Shown here: one piece after another, positions 55,078-63,658 of the stretch
Layout of the letters: the number at the start of each line of letters is the position of its first letter
Numbering within the stretch: the stretch's first letter is position 1
Assembly: GCA_014361295.1 (NCBI GenBank)
Contig: JACIVX010000001.1
Coordinates: 569,924-633,923 of the forward strand
Length of the DNA: 64,000 bases
Direction of reading: 5' to 3'
From: Methanomassiliicoccales archaeon
GTDB taxonomy: Archaea; Thermoplasmatota; Thermoplasmata; Methanomassiliicoccales; JACIVX01
Program-made: the position numbers and the translations under genes
Notes under the pieces: generated by a model
Told to the model about the DNA's origin: nothing
The model's database searches: none
Seen by the model: only the letters and a program-made list of their open reading frames with translations

Positions 55078-56067
55078 TTCATCCTTGCCTCATTTCTTCC
55101 ATACTATCTTCCTTACTAATATCGAAAATTCTACAAGTATTCTACAATTTGTCCTTATTTAATTCTTTCACGTGTATTTCGCTTTCAAAAGTACGAGGGT
55201 TAGACTAGACCTTCTCTACACCGCGAAGAAATCATCTAAAGTCCATTCATTTGTTCAGGTTCTTTATATGCGAGGTTCATACCAGATAGCAAATGCTTTG
55301 TCAAGTAGAGTCGCAGTGTTTAACATGGAATTCTCCTTTTCTTCGCGCAGGAACGCGAAATATCTGTTTTTCCTGATTATTTTGCAATCGTAAGTGATTA
55401 AAAGCCATTTCTAGAAGAATCTGCTTAGCATCTCCTATTCTAAAGGAATACGAAAATACGGTAGTAGTAATACTAACGCTGGATATCTCGAAGGAGCCCA
55501 AGAAATCGCAGACAATACTCTTAACATTTTGACATTTCTATTTATAGCCACAGTTTTGAAACAAAATAGAACTATGATGATCGAGGAAATTACCATCATC
55601 ACAAAAAGAAAATCGGCATGGATACTTGCCAACAGTGAGAGTTTTGTTTGGGGGAAAGATTGGCAGTCCTTAGAGAGAACGATTCCGGAAGCACGAAAGC
55701 AGAATGCGAAAAGATAACACAAGCCTGAGATAAACCAAGAGAAGTGCAATGCCTCCAAAGATCAAAACTGGCTACCAGAAACCTGCACTTCGGAGAGATT
55801 CCACGTGTCTTTACAAGAAGATTCAACACAAAATCTCTGGAATACTCTGCCAGGGTTCGAATTCTCACTGCAGATAGTTATGCCCAAATAACGCAGAAAG
55901 CGAAAATGATAGCCAGTTAACAATGCAATAAAGATACAAGTGATTAATTCTCGTGTCGTATTGAAAATAGAGCTTATTCAAATGGATAGGATTGGTGATC
56001 GGGCACTGAGTCATGCGGGAGGAAGGGACTAGGAACATTTTTTAATGGTATCATTATTGCTGAAACT
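55078..56067. other. Gene-poor region before the ABCE1 gene
   Basis: About 990 bases show no gene I can support. Open frames are short, disagree with neighbouring codon use and lack motifs. A CTATTTATAG box at 55538-55547 precedes an open frame of 47 codons with no recognisable features. A GGTTCGAATTC at 55854-55864 resembles a T-loop but lacks the stems of a tRNA. The stretch could hold an unrecognised RNA or a decayed gene. Confidence 0.45.
56037..56047 (+). promoter_or_regulatory. TATA-like promoter of the ABCE1 gene
   Basis: ATTTTTTAATG is centred 25 bases before the GTG start at 56068, with no ribosome site; leaderless type. Confidence 0.55.
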
Positions 56068-57837
56068 GTGCGAATTGCGACATTACTTAAGGATCGTTGT
56101 CAGCCAAAGAAGTGCAATATAGAATGCATCAAGTACTGTCCGAAAGTTCGAACTGGTGTCGAAACCATCACGATGGGAGAAAAGGGGAAACCCGTGATTT
56201 CTGAGGAGCTCTGCGTAGGATGTGGTATTTGCGTTCACAAGTGTCCGTTTGAGGCGATAAAGATCATTGGTTTGCCTGAAGAGCTCGAAAAGGATCTCGT
56301 ACACCAGTATGGCCGGAATGCTTTCAGGTTGTACCGGCTTCCTGTACCTAAAGAGGGAATCGTCACGGGCATACTTGGACCAAATGGAATTGGTAAAACG
56401 ACGGCACTTAGACTTTTATCGGGTGAAGAAGTGCCGAATCTTGGTAATTATGAAAATCCGCCTTCGAAAAAAGAGGTTCTCGAGCACTTCAGCGGATCAG
56501 AGCTCCATGATTATTTAGAAAAGCTCTATTCTGGCGATATCAGAGTTTCATTTAAACCACAATACGTCGATAAGATCCCGACAGCTTACAGAGGTCGAAC
56601 AAGAGATCTTCTCTCACGAGTGGCGGAGCGCATGTCTATCGATGAGGTTGCAGAAAAGCTCGATCTAATGGACACACTTGACAGAGATCTGGAGAAACTC
56701 TCTGGGGGGGAATTACAAAGGGTTGCAATTGCCGCCGCGCTGTTGAAGGATGCTGACATCTATTTCTTCGATGAGCCTTCATCGTATCTCGACATTAGCC
56801 AGAGACTCAAAGTCGCAAGGATCATTCAATCATTGGGTCAGGGAAAGCACGTTGTTGTCATAGAACATGATCTCGCAATCCTCGATTTTCTTGCAGATAA
56901 TGTATACCTGGTCTATGGTTCCGAAGGTGCATACGGTGTTTTCGCTCAACCGCGGCAGGTGCGCGTGGCGATCAATGTGTATCTCCAAGGTTATCTTGCC
57001 GAAGAAAACATCCGGTTTCGGGAACGAAGAATTGAATTCGAGATCAGACCTCCGAAAGAGACTTGGCAGACTGCCACACTCCTCGAATTTGGACCGCTGG
57101 GATACCAGTATCCCGGTTTTAGATTAAGGGTCGATCGCGGATCGATCAAGGTGGGTGAAACCGTTGGCGTCGTCGGACCGAACGCGATCGGAAAGACAAC
57201 ATTTGTTAAGATGCTCGCAGGCGTTCTGAAACCGACGATGGGGACGATCGATCGAAACGTTAAGGTAAGCTACAAACCTCAGTATATCACTCCGGATTTC
57301 GAGGGAACGGTGAGAGAGCTTTTCCATTCATTCGTTAAAGACTTTTTCGAATCAGGGTTTTTCAAAAGCGAGATCGCGGAGCCGCTTGGCCTCACTCATT
57401 TATATGAAAAACAGGTCTCAACACTCGCAGGAGGCGAACTGCAGCGAGTCGCGATCGCTCTCTGTCTTTCTAGAGAGGCGGACATCTATCTTCTCGATGA
57501 GCCGTCCGCCTATCTTGATTCGAATCAAAGAATGGAGGCGGCAAAAACGCTGAGAAGAGTAATGGAAAAACAGGGAAAGAGCGCGCTCGTCGTCGATCAT
57601 GACATCTATTTTCTTGATATGGTCTCCGATTCCATCATGGTCTTTTCAGGAATACCTGGAAAGGAAGGACTCGGAAGAGGACCTTTCGATATGCGCACAG
57701 GGATGAACCTCTTTCTCAAAGATGTCGGTGTGACATTTCGACGAGATAATGAAACCAACAGACCGAGGATCAATAAGTTAGATTCAAGGCTTGATAGAGA
57801 ACAAAAAGAGAAGGGCGAATACTATTATTCTTCTTGA
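56068..57837 (+). CDS. ABCE1/Rli1 ribosome-recycling ATPase
   Basis: The 589-residue protein has the N-terminal Fe-S domain (CQPKKCNIECIKYCPK and CVGCGICVHKCPF, eight Cys for two [4Fe-4S] clusters). Two ABC cassettes follow, with Walker A GPNGIGKTT and GPNAIGKTT, signature LSGGELQRVAIAAALL and LAGGELQRVAIALCL, and Walker B FFDEPSSYLD and LLDEPSAYLD. It splits the archaeal ribosome after termination. The start codon is GTG. It is transcribed alone and converges with the DedA gene, overlapping by 13 bases. Confidence 0.97.
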   Translation: MRIATLLKDRCQPKKCNIECIKYCPKVRTGVETITMGEKGKPVISEELCVGCGICVHKCPFEAIKIIGLPEELEKDLVHQYGRNAFRLYRLPVPKEGIVTGILGPNGIGKTTALRLLSGEEVPNLGNYENPPSKKEVLEHFSGSELHDYLEKLYSGDIRVSFKPQYVDKIPTAYRGRTRDLLSRVAERMSIDEVAEKLDLMDTLDRDLEKLSGGELQRVAIAAALLKDADIYFFDEPSSYLDISQRLKVARIIQSLGQGKHVVVIEHDLAILDFLADNVYLVYGSEGAYGVFAQPRQVRVAINVYLQGYLAEENIRFRERRIEFEIRPPKETWQTATLLEFGPLGYQYPGFRLRVDRGSIKVGETVGVVGPNAIGKTTFVKMLAGVLKPTMGTIDRNVKVSYKPQYITPDFEGTVRELFHSFVKDFFESGFFKSEIAEPLGLTHLYEKQVSTLAGGELQRVAIALCLSREADIYLLDEPSAYLDSNQRMEAAKTLRRVMEKQGKSALVVDHDIYFLDMVSDSIMVFSGIPGKEGLGRGPFDMRTGMNLFLKDVGVTFRRDNETNRPRINKLDSRLDREQKEKGEYYYSS

Positions 57838-58460
57838 CCCGTTTCTGATTTTCTCTTCATTTTGTTTCTTCTCCTCAAAATGAACCAGATCAGTATGATG
57901 AGAATGGCGACGATAATGATAAGATCGAGTCCGCGGAAGATCTCTAATAGACTTTCCCACGAAGGTCCCAACACAAATCCCGCATAAACTAGAGCAAAAC
58001 ACCACGGTACTGAGCCGAGAAAACTCAGTATTACGAAATGCAAAAAATTCATCTTGGCCATGCCAGCGGGCAAAGAAATAAATGTGCGAATGATCGGCAA
58101 GATTCGGCTGAAGAAAACGATCGAGTCGCCATATTTGGAAAACCAGCGTTCAGCTGCCACAAGAGCTTTTTCATCGATTAATACATATTTTCCATAGCGC
58201 AGGACGAATGCTCTCCCACCGTAGAATCCCACGATATATGCGATAATCGATCCGAGTGTACACCCTATAGCGCCAGCAACAGAAGCTGCAATTAAGTCCA
58301 TCTTACCTTCATAAACGAGCCACCCCGAAAATGGCATGATGATTTCGCTGGGAATTGGTATACAGGCACTTTCAATAGCCATCAAAAGAACGATGCCAGG
58401 ATAACCAAGATCGAGTATGAGGTTCTTAATGAACAATATGCCCCATTCAATAATACCCAT
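57825..58460 (-). CDS. DedA-family membrane protein
   Basis: The 211-residue protein has the DedA/SNARE-associated core: IESACIPIPSEIIMPFSGWLV near the N-terminus, then hydrophobic segments around 60-80, 140-165 and 178-198. The conserved FSRILPIIRTFISLPAGMAKM and GSVPWCFALVYAGFVLG motifs are present. The family moves undecaprenyl-phosphate or related lipids between leaflets; the archaeal substrate is unknown. The C-terminal tail is charged and basic (RRRNKMKRKSE). It is divergent from the flavoprotein gene. Confidence 0.88.
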   Translation of the reverse strand: MGIIEWGILFIKNLILDLGYPGIVLLMAIESACIPIPSEIIMPFSGWLVYEGKMDLIAASVAGAIGCTLGSIIAYIVGFYGGRAFVLRYGKYVLIDEKALVAAERWFSKYGDSIVFFSRILPIIRTFISLPAGMAKMNFLHFVILSFLGSVPWCFALVYAGFVLGPSWESLLEIFRGLDLIIIVAILIILIWFILRRRNKMKRKSETGQEE

Positions 58461-58610
58461 TGCAAAGAGGATTCAAGTACCCTTATTAAAATATTGGCCA
58501 TTGATCGGAGCAATCCTTCCCCGTTGATCATAAATCGAGAGAGTGACTGCCAAAAAATGACTGCGAAAATATAGATAGAGGTTGCTTCCTTTTTCCAATT
58601 GGGCGATTGA

Positions 58611-59795
58611 ATGAAGGCTGTGAAAATCGCAGAGGACGTTTTTTGGGTCGGAGCAATCGATTGGAATGTGAGAAATTTTCATGGTTACAAAACGCCGAAA
58701 GGTACAACTTACAATGCATATCTGATTACTGGTGAAACAAACATTCTCGTTGACACCGTCAAAAAACCATTCTTTGACCAAATGATCGAGCGGATCAAAT
58801 CCGTCATTGATCCAAAAGACATCGGTTTGATCATTTCAAATCATGTAGAAATGGATCACTCAGGAAGTCTTCCTCTTGCCCAACAACTGACAGGCGCGAA
58901 GATTTTGGCTTCGAAGAGGGGAGTCGAAGGATTATCACTTCATTATGATAATCTTGAGGCTCAAGAAGTCCACGATGGGCAGGAAATGAAAGTTGGGAAT
59001 GTGACGCTGAGGTTCATTGAGACACCTATGCTCCACTGGCCAGACTCGATGTTTACGTTTCTTGTCGAAAGGGGAATTCTCTTCACCATGGATGGTTTCG
59101 GACAGCATCTTGCATCGTTGAGACGATTCGATGATGAAGTTGATCCAACTAGTCTTGATTATGAATCGGCGAAGTATTATGCCAATATTTTGATGCCATT
59201 TGGGTCACAATTTCTGAAAACGTTCGAGAAAGTGAAAGACCTTCCAATAAGAATCCTCGCGACTTCTCACGGGATTATCTGGAGAAAGGATCCTAATAAA
59301 ATTATCAATCGTTACCTCTCTTGGGCAAAGGGGGAGACAAAAGAAAAAGCAGTGATCGCATATGACACGATGTGGGGCAGCACTCAGATAATGGCGGAAT
59401 TGATCGCCGAAGGCATCGCATCCGAAGGGGTTGAAACAAGGTTATTCAGGATATCAGACAGTGATAGAAGTGAAATCATGACCGAAGTTCTCGATGCTCG
59501 TGCTGTTGTAATCGGATCGCCGACGCTAAATAACAGCCCATTTCCCACTGTTGCAGATTTCATGGTTTATCTTAAGGGACTTAGACCAAGAGGCAAAATC
59601 GGGGCACTTTTCGGTTCATATGGTTGGGGAGGTGGTGCGGTTAAAGCGTTGCGAGAACAAGCGGAAAAAGCCGGAATGATCATGCTTGAGGATCTTGAAA
59701 TCCAGTATGTTCCAAAAGGCGAAAAGATGGAAAAATGTGTAGATTACGGGAAGATGATTGGCAAGAGGATCAAAGCAAATGAAATGAAACTCTAG
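58611..59795 (+). CDS. FprA-type flavo-diiron protein
   Basis: The 394-residue protein has a beta-lactamase-like domain with the diiron ligands His78, Glu80, Asp82, His83 (HVEMDH), His142, Asp161 and a later His in ATSHG. A flavodoxin domain starts near 250 (YDTMWGSTQIMAE, SPTLNNSPFPTVADFM, GSYGWGGGAV). It reduces dioxygen to water or NO to N2O and so protects anaerobes. In methanogens FprA uses F420H2. The adjacent desulforedoxin gene downstream may be an electron donor. The start is ATG 58611. Confidence 0.95.
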   Translation: MKAVKIAEDVFWVGAIDWNVRNFHGYKTPKGTTYNAYLITGETNILVDTVKKPFFDQMIERIKSVIDPKDIGLIISNHVEMDHSGSLPLAQQLTGAKILASKRGVEGLSLHYDNLEAQEVHDGQEMKVGNVTLRFIETPMLHWPDSMFTFLVERGILFTMDGFGQHLASLRRFDDEVDPTSLDYESAKYYANILMPFGSQFLKTFEKVKDLPIRILATSHGIIWRKDPNKIINRYLSWAKGETKEKAVIAYDTMWGSTQIMAELIAEGIASEGVETRLFRISDSDRSEIMTEVLDARAVVIGSPTLNNSPFPTVADFMVYLKGLRPRGKIGALFGSYGWGGGAVKALREQAEKAGMIMLEDLEIQYVPKGEKMEKCVDYGKMIGKRIKANEMKL

Positions 59796-59826
59796 AATTT
59801 GAAAATGATTGAATGGAGGAAAAAAT

Positions 59827-59940
59827 GTGACGGAAGTTGGCGAAACATACCTATGTGAAATCTGTGGCAATAAGGTCAAAGTGCTGGAGGCGGGAAAAGG
59901 GAAACTGGTTTGCTGTGGGCAAGAGATGAAATGCTTGTGA
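59827..59940 (+). CDS. Desulforedoxin (rubredoxin-like iron protein)
   Basis: This 37-residue gene starts at GTG 59827 after a perfect GGAGG at 59815-59819 (seven-base spacing). It encodes MTEVGETYLCEICGNKVKVL and the rest, with the desulforedoxin pattern CEIC...CC (Cys10, 13, 29, 30). These four cysteines bind one iron. It lies 31 bases behind the flavo-diiron gene on the same strand and ends in CL. The small iron protein could feed electrons to FprA. It is far shorter than superoxide reductase, so the catalytic domain of neelaredoxin is absent. Short genes like this are easily missed. Confidence 0.85.
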   Translation: MTEVGETYLCEICGNKVKVLEAGKGKLVCCGQEMKCL

Positions 59941-60154
59941 TATTTTCACCAAATCTTTTCTTTTTTCGATCACGAAAGATTCAGAAGATTCATGAGATTA
60001 AAAAGGTTAAACTTGGTCTTTCAAATTGTTCAATTGAATCCACAAGTTTCGAATATCTGACTCAAATTGACGAAAAAAAAGGAGACACGATGGAATAGTT
60101 TCCAAGTCAAATTATCCGAATGGTATATATCATTGAATCTGATATCATGTGCGG

Positions 60155-61051
60155 ATGGAGAGTCGAGCTGACATTCACGTTCATACAAAATACTCGGGAA
60201 TCGCAAGGCTCGGTTTTTTGAGATTCCCCGAATCTGTCGTCGAACCTCAAGATGCAGTAAGAAAGGCACGATCGGTGGGTCTCAGAGTTTTGTGCATCAC
60301 TGATCATAACACGATTTTCGGCGCGTCCAAAGCTCAAGAATACGCTAAAGAAAATGATATTGATGTTGTAATCGGAGAAGAAATCAGCACGTTGGATGGT
60401 GAAATCATAGGTCTTTATTTGAATGAGGAGATCCCACCTCATTTGACCGTGGAGGAGACGATTGATAGGATCAGATCTCAAGACGGAATTGTCATCGCAC
60501 CTCATCCCTTCAGTCTTCACTGCCCTAGCCTTGGTGAGAAAATCGAGAATCTCGATATTGACGCGATCGAGACTATCAATGCAGGGCACATTGATGGATA
60601 TGCAAATAGCTTAGCAACCGAGCGAAGTAAATCTGGAAAATGGGCAATTGTCGGCGGAAGCGACTCACATGCACTCGGTACGATCGCTTACGCTTATACA
60701 ACCTTCGAAGGTGAAAATGCAGAAGATCTTCGGAGAGCAATTCTCATGAAAAGGACAAATGCAAGTGGTGTGAGAATGCCCCTCCAGAAGGCAATTTCCT
60801 GGAGTGTCGGCGTCGTTTTCGCATCCGATGTTATGATCTTGAGATCGATCTTCGGGATGATTAAGCAGGTTGACCTGCATGATCCTGTCATCAAAAAAAT
60901 CAGTCTCATGAGCACTGGAAAAAAGATGCTTGCTTTGCTCGGATCCATCATTTATTTGACGCCACCAATTCCGTATCTTTGCGCTATTACTGGCGAGCGC
61001 TTTTTAAAAAGACTAGCCAAAAGACATGAAACTGAAAATGGTGGCAGATAG
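60155..61051 (+). CDS. PHP-domain metal-dependent phosphoesterase 2
   Basis: The 298-residue protein begins MESRADIHVHTKYSG and has the PHP metal motifs CITDHNT, GEEISTLDGEIIGL, APHPFSL, and GGSDSHALG in the usual order. It then has an extra 80 residues, including a hydrophobic stretch (KMLALLGSIIYLTPPIPYLCAI) that could sit in a membrane. It is a paralogue of the protein at 51023. ATG 60155 fits the TATA-like GGTATATAT at 60122-60130; the GTG at 60149 is the other option. Substrates are unknown phosphoesters. Confidence 0.83.
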   Translation: MESRADIHVHTKYSGIARLGFLRFPESVVEPQDAVRKARSVGLRVLCITDHNTIFGASKAQEYAKENDIDVVIGEEISTLDGEIIGLYLNEEIPPHLTVEETIDRIRSQDGIVIAPHPFSLHCPSLGEKIENLDIDAIETINAGHIDGYANSLATERSKSGKWAIVGGSDSHALGTIAYAYTTFEGENAEDLRRAILMKRTNASGVRMPLQKAISWSVGVVFASDVMILRSIFGMIKQVDLHDPVIKKISLMSTGKKMLALLGSIIYLTPPIPYLCAITGERFLKRLAKRHETENGGR

Positions 61052-61274
61052 TAATGTGTGAAGGGGTTCAAATTTCCGTAAGACTACACGAGTATTGCAG
61101 AAATGCTGATATGACTTCTAAGCTGATAAAAGAAATTGAGGACAGAGAATCATCGATTTTTATCATTTCGAGATTATTGATTCGCTCCTTCGTGTTTTGT
61201 ATGATTATTCCTCTTTGACATGCGATGGATTTTCAACAGTTTGGTGATTCCAGTGATGATCCGTACAGGTGCTA

Positions 61275-62675
61275 TTATTCGTGCGAATGATCGTGTTGTC
61301 CGTGAGGATGCAATCTCCCAAAGGCCCCTACCACTGCCTCGCTGAGAGCGGGATGAATTGTCTGACTCCGTGCTATCGGATGATACGATTGATCTCCAGC
61401 GTTCATGAGATAGACGAGTGGCTGGAGAAGTATTGCAGCCTCTGGCCCAACAATGCTCGCGCCAATAATCTTTCTTGTCGTCGACTCAACGATCACTTTT
61501 ACGAAGCCATTTTCTTCGGCCATAGCGTAGCCTTTAGCGCAGCTGGAATACATGTTGATTCCTATGAGAATATCATATCCGCGTTTCACCGCTTCAGCTT
61601 CGGTCAAGCCAACACTTGCGACTTGGGGATAACAGAAAATGGCATGGGGAACGGCATGCTCATCGACTGCGATTTTTTTCGTCCCAAAAGCATTATTCCA
61701 TGCGATCTCACTCTCATAATTTGCCGTGTGACGGTACATATTTCTGCCGATGACGTCACCGAACGCCCACACACCCGGAACGTTTGTTTCGAGGAACTCG
61801 TTGACGACAATATACCCCTTGTCATCAAGTGCAATGCCGCTCGACTCAGCACGGACTAAATCCGCGTTACTTCTTACTCCAGTCGCGACAAGAATTTTCT
61901 CCGCCTCGACCTCATTCCTTGCGCTGGTCTCACGATCCTTGAAAATGATTGTATGCCGTTTTCTTCCTCTGTTGATCTTGATGACTTCCTGATTAACTCT
62001 GATATCAAGAAAACGTGACATCTCTTTGAGAACGAGTGCGCTCACCTCAGGTTCCTCTTTCGGTAAAAGACGAGGGTTTCGGCCAATGATTGTCACAGCG
62101 GTTCCGAAAGCAGAAAAGAAGTGAGCAAATTCGCACGCCTTATAACCTCCTCCGAGAATAACAAGACTTTTTGGCAAACGATCGATATCAAAGATCGTTT
62201 CGGATGTAAGATAACCAGCATCTTCAAGGCCGGGAATTTCTGGAACGCGTGTTCTCGCACCACATGCGATCATGATTTTCTCAGCGCGGATTTTCTCATC
62301 ACCGACCTGCAGCATTTTCCGATCGATGAAATATCCAGTCATATGATAGAAATCGAGTCCTTCATCGGCTTCAACTGCTCTTTCCATCTGTTGGCGATCA
62401 TGGAGAATAAGATTCCACATTCTCTTTCTGACGAGCTCGAAATCGGTATGAGTCACTTCAGCCCTGACTCCTACTTTATGTGAATCTTCTATTAATCGAA
62501 TGACATCAGCAGGATAAGTCCATATCTTGCTAGGAATACAACCGCGATTGAGGCATGTACCACCAAGCGGTCCGTTTTCGATGAGAGCAACGCGCAAACC
62601 TATTCGACGCGCGCGATCGACGATATTCATGCCAGCGCCAGAACCAATGACGATAAGATCATATTCTCTAACCAT
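61275..62675 (-). CDS. Dihydrolipoamide-dehydrogenase-like flavoprotein
   Basis: The 466-residue class I pyridine nucleotide-disulfide oxidoreductase has the FAD site VIGSGAG, the redox pair GGTCLNRGCIP (Cys41 and Cys46), an NAD(P) site VILGGGYKACEF, and the C-terminal His-Glu dyad in IHPALSEAV. It would oxidise a dithiol with NAD(P). No lipoyl-bearing E2 or glycine cleavage genes are in the window. The last ten residues (HPHGQHDHSHE) are a His-rich tail, which recalls metal-linked members such as mercuric reductases, though the N-terminal HMA domain is absent. Substrate is unknown. Confidence 0.9.
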   Translation of the reverse strand: MVREYDLIVIGSGAGMNIVDRARRIGLRVALIENGPLGGTCLNRGCIPSKIWTYPADVIRLIEDSHKVGVRAEVTHTDFELVRKRMWNLILHDRQQMERAVEADEGLDFYHMTGYFIDRKMLQVGDEKIRAEKIMIACGARTRVPEIPGLEDAGYLTSETIFDIDRLPKSLVILGGGYKACEFAHFFSAFGTAVTIIGRNPRLLPKEEPEVSALVLKEMSRFLDIRVNQEVIKINRGRKRHTIIFKDRETSARNEVEAEKILVATGVRSNADLVRAESSGIALDDKGYIVVNEFLETNVPGVWAFGDVIGRNMYRHTANYESEIAWNNAFGTKKIAVDEHAVPHAIFCYPQVASVGLTEAEAVKRGYDILIGINMYSSCAKGYAMAEENGFVKVIVESTTRKIIGASIVGPEAAILLQPLVYLMNAGDQSYHPIARSQTIHPALSEAVVGAFGRLHPHGQHDHSHE

Positions 62676-62768
62676 ACTGATTATCGAATAATGAACCGCA
62701 TGCGTTATATTTCTTTTCCGATGGAAAATTTATGATAAAGCAATCCCCATGATTGGCTCCCTATTCTC

Positions 62769-63134
62769 CTATCTTCTCCCTCTTATTGAAAGAACAAGTA
62801 TCATCGCTGCAAGCCAGATAAGAAAGACCGCAATGAGTACAGGTATATTCCCAGGAAACCACCCGTTTGCCAGCCACAATATTCCTGCGATCAAAGCAAG
62901 ACAACCCCAGAAAACAAAATACGATGTAATCGAGTCGATTCGCTTATACTCCGTTTTGATAGCGATCAAGATACCGAGTATAATGATAAACACACCACAC
63001 TCAACGAGCAATATTGGAATCAATAGGAGCCAATCGCCAAGGTACCACGCAATGAGTTCTGCAATCGCCAGTGCAACTAGAAAAAAGACGAAAATCAGCG
63101 TACCGTAAGCGATCCTGCGCGAGTCCCAAACCAT
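62769..63134 (-). CDS. Small integral membrane protein
   Basis: The 121-residue protein has four hydrophobic segments (about 10-30, 34-58, 70-90, 96-115) joined by short charged loops (KTEYKRID, and an ending of RGRR). It has no signal peptide and no catalytic motif that I recognise. It could resemble the HdeD-like four-helix proteins, but this is a guess. It follows by 17 bases a tiny open frame that may belong with it. Confidence 0.6.
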   Translation of the reverse strand: MVWDSRRIAYGTLIFVFFLVALAIAELIAWYLGDWLLLIPILLVECGVFIIILGILIAIKTEYKRIDSITSYFVFWGCLALIAGILWLANGWFPGNIPVLIAVFLIWLAAMILVLSIRGRR

Positions 63135-63658
63135 CTACAATGCCTCGCCCTTCAGGTGGCATGCGAAAAATACACCCCCATGTTTCCGTAGGGCAGTATT
63201 TTCGCTCTCCCTTCCATGATGAATTCTGTTGTGCGACTATTTAAGTTTCTCTCAAAAATATTCTTCGTACTGAATTTGTTGTACCCAGTATGATTATCGA
63301 TCCAACCATCCGCACTCAAGTGAACAATTTGATCACATTTCAAAAAGGATGGATACACTAATCTGATGATGCAGCTGCAAACGAGAAAGTTTATGCTCTA
63401 TCTGCTAACCAGAGGGCAAACAACAAAGTTTGAAATAGTTCGGAAAAGCATATATTAGTTTACTATCTGAAATTTTGACTTATGATACACAAAACTAATG
63501 ATTCCATTTCGTAAACATCTAGCTTTTTTTGAACCTTTCACGAAAAAAGTCACAATTGAACTATGGATCGATTCTTGGAATAATAACGGTGCGACAAACA
63601 AATATTGGGATAATTAAGAGTCACTCGTCCACATGTGTTAGTGCTTAGCCGACATGAT
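63135..63658. other. Intergenic region before the histidine phosphatase gene
   Basis: This 520-base stretch contains the promoter and the tiny open frame described in the findings (63152-63217). It is otherwise AT-rich, with no motif-bearing reading frame and no tRNA-like fold. Confidence 0.45.
63238..63246 (-). promoter_or_regulatory. TATA-like promoter near the small membrane protein gene
   Basis: The minus strand reads CTTAAATAG, centred 25 bases before ATG 63217, the start of a 21-codon open frame. It probably serves the membrane protein gene too. Confidence 0.4.

Noticed and set aside
55574-55717. 47-codon frame about 30 bases after a good TATA box (55538-55547)
   Set aside because: The product has no recognisable feature; the TATA box may serve an RNA or be chance.
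55435-55868. Overlapping minus-strand frames with one hydrophobic segment, perhaps a broken membrane protein gene
   Set aside because: No family resemblance and unusual residue composition in both frames; nothing supports translation.
55854-55880. GGTTCGAATTC sequence resembling a tRNA T-loop
   Set aside because: The five-base T stem and an acceptor stem could not be formed on either strand.
61054-61218. Open frame of 54 codons starting three bases after the second PHP gene
   Set aside because: It has a hydrophobic end and no motif or good ribosome site, and its composition is not like its neighbours; probably chance.
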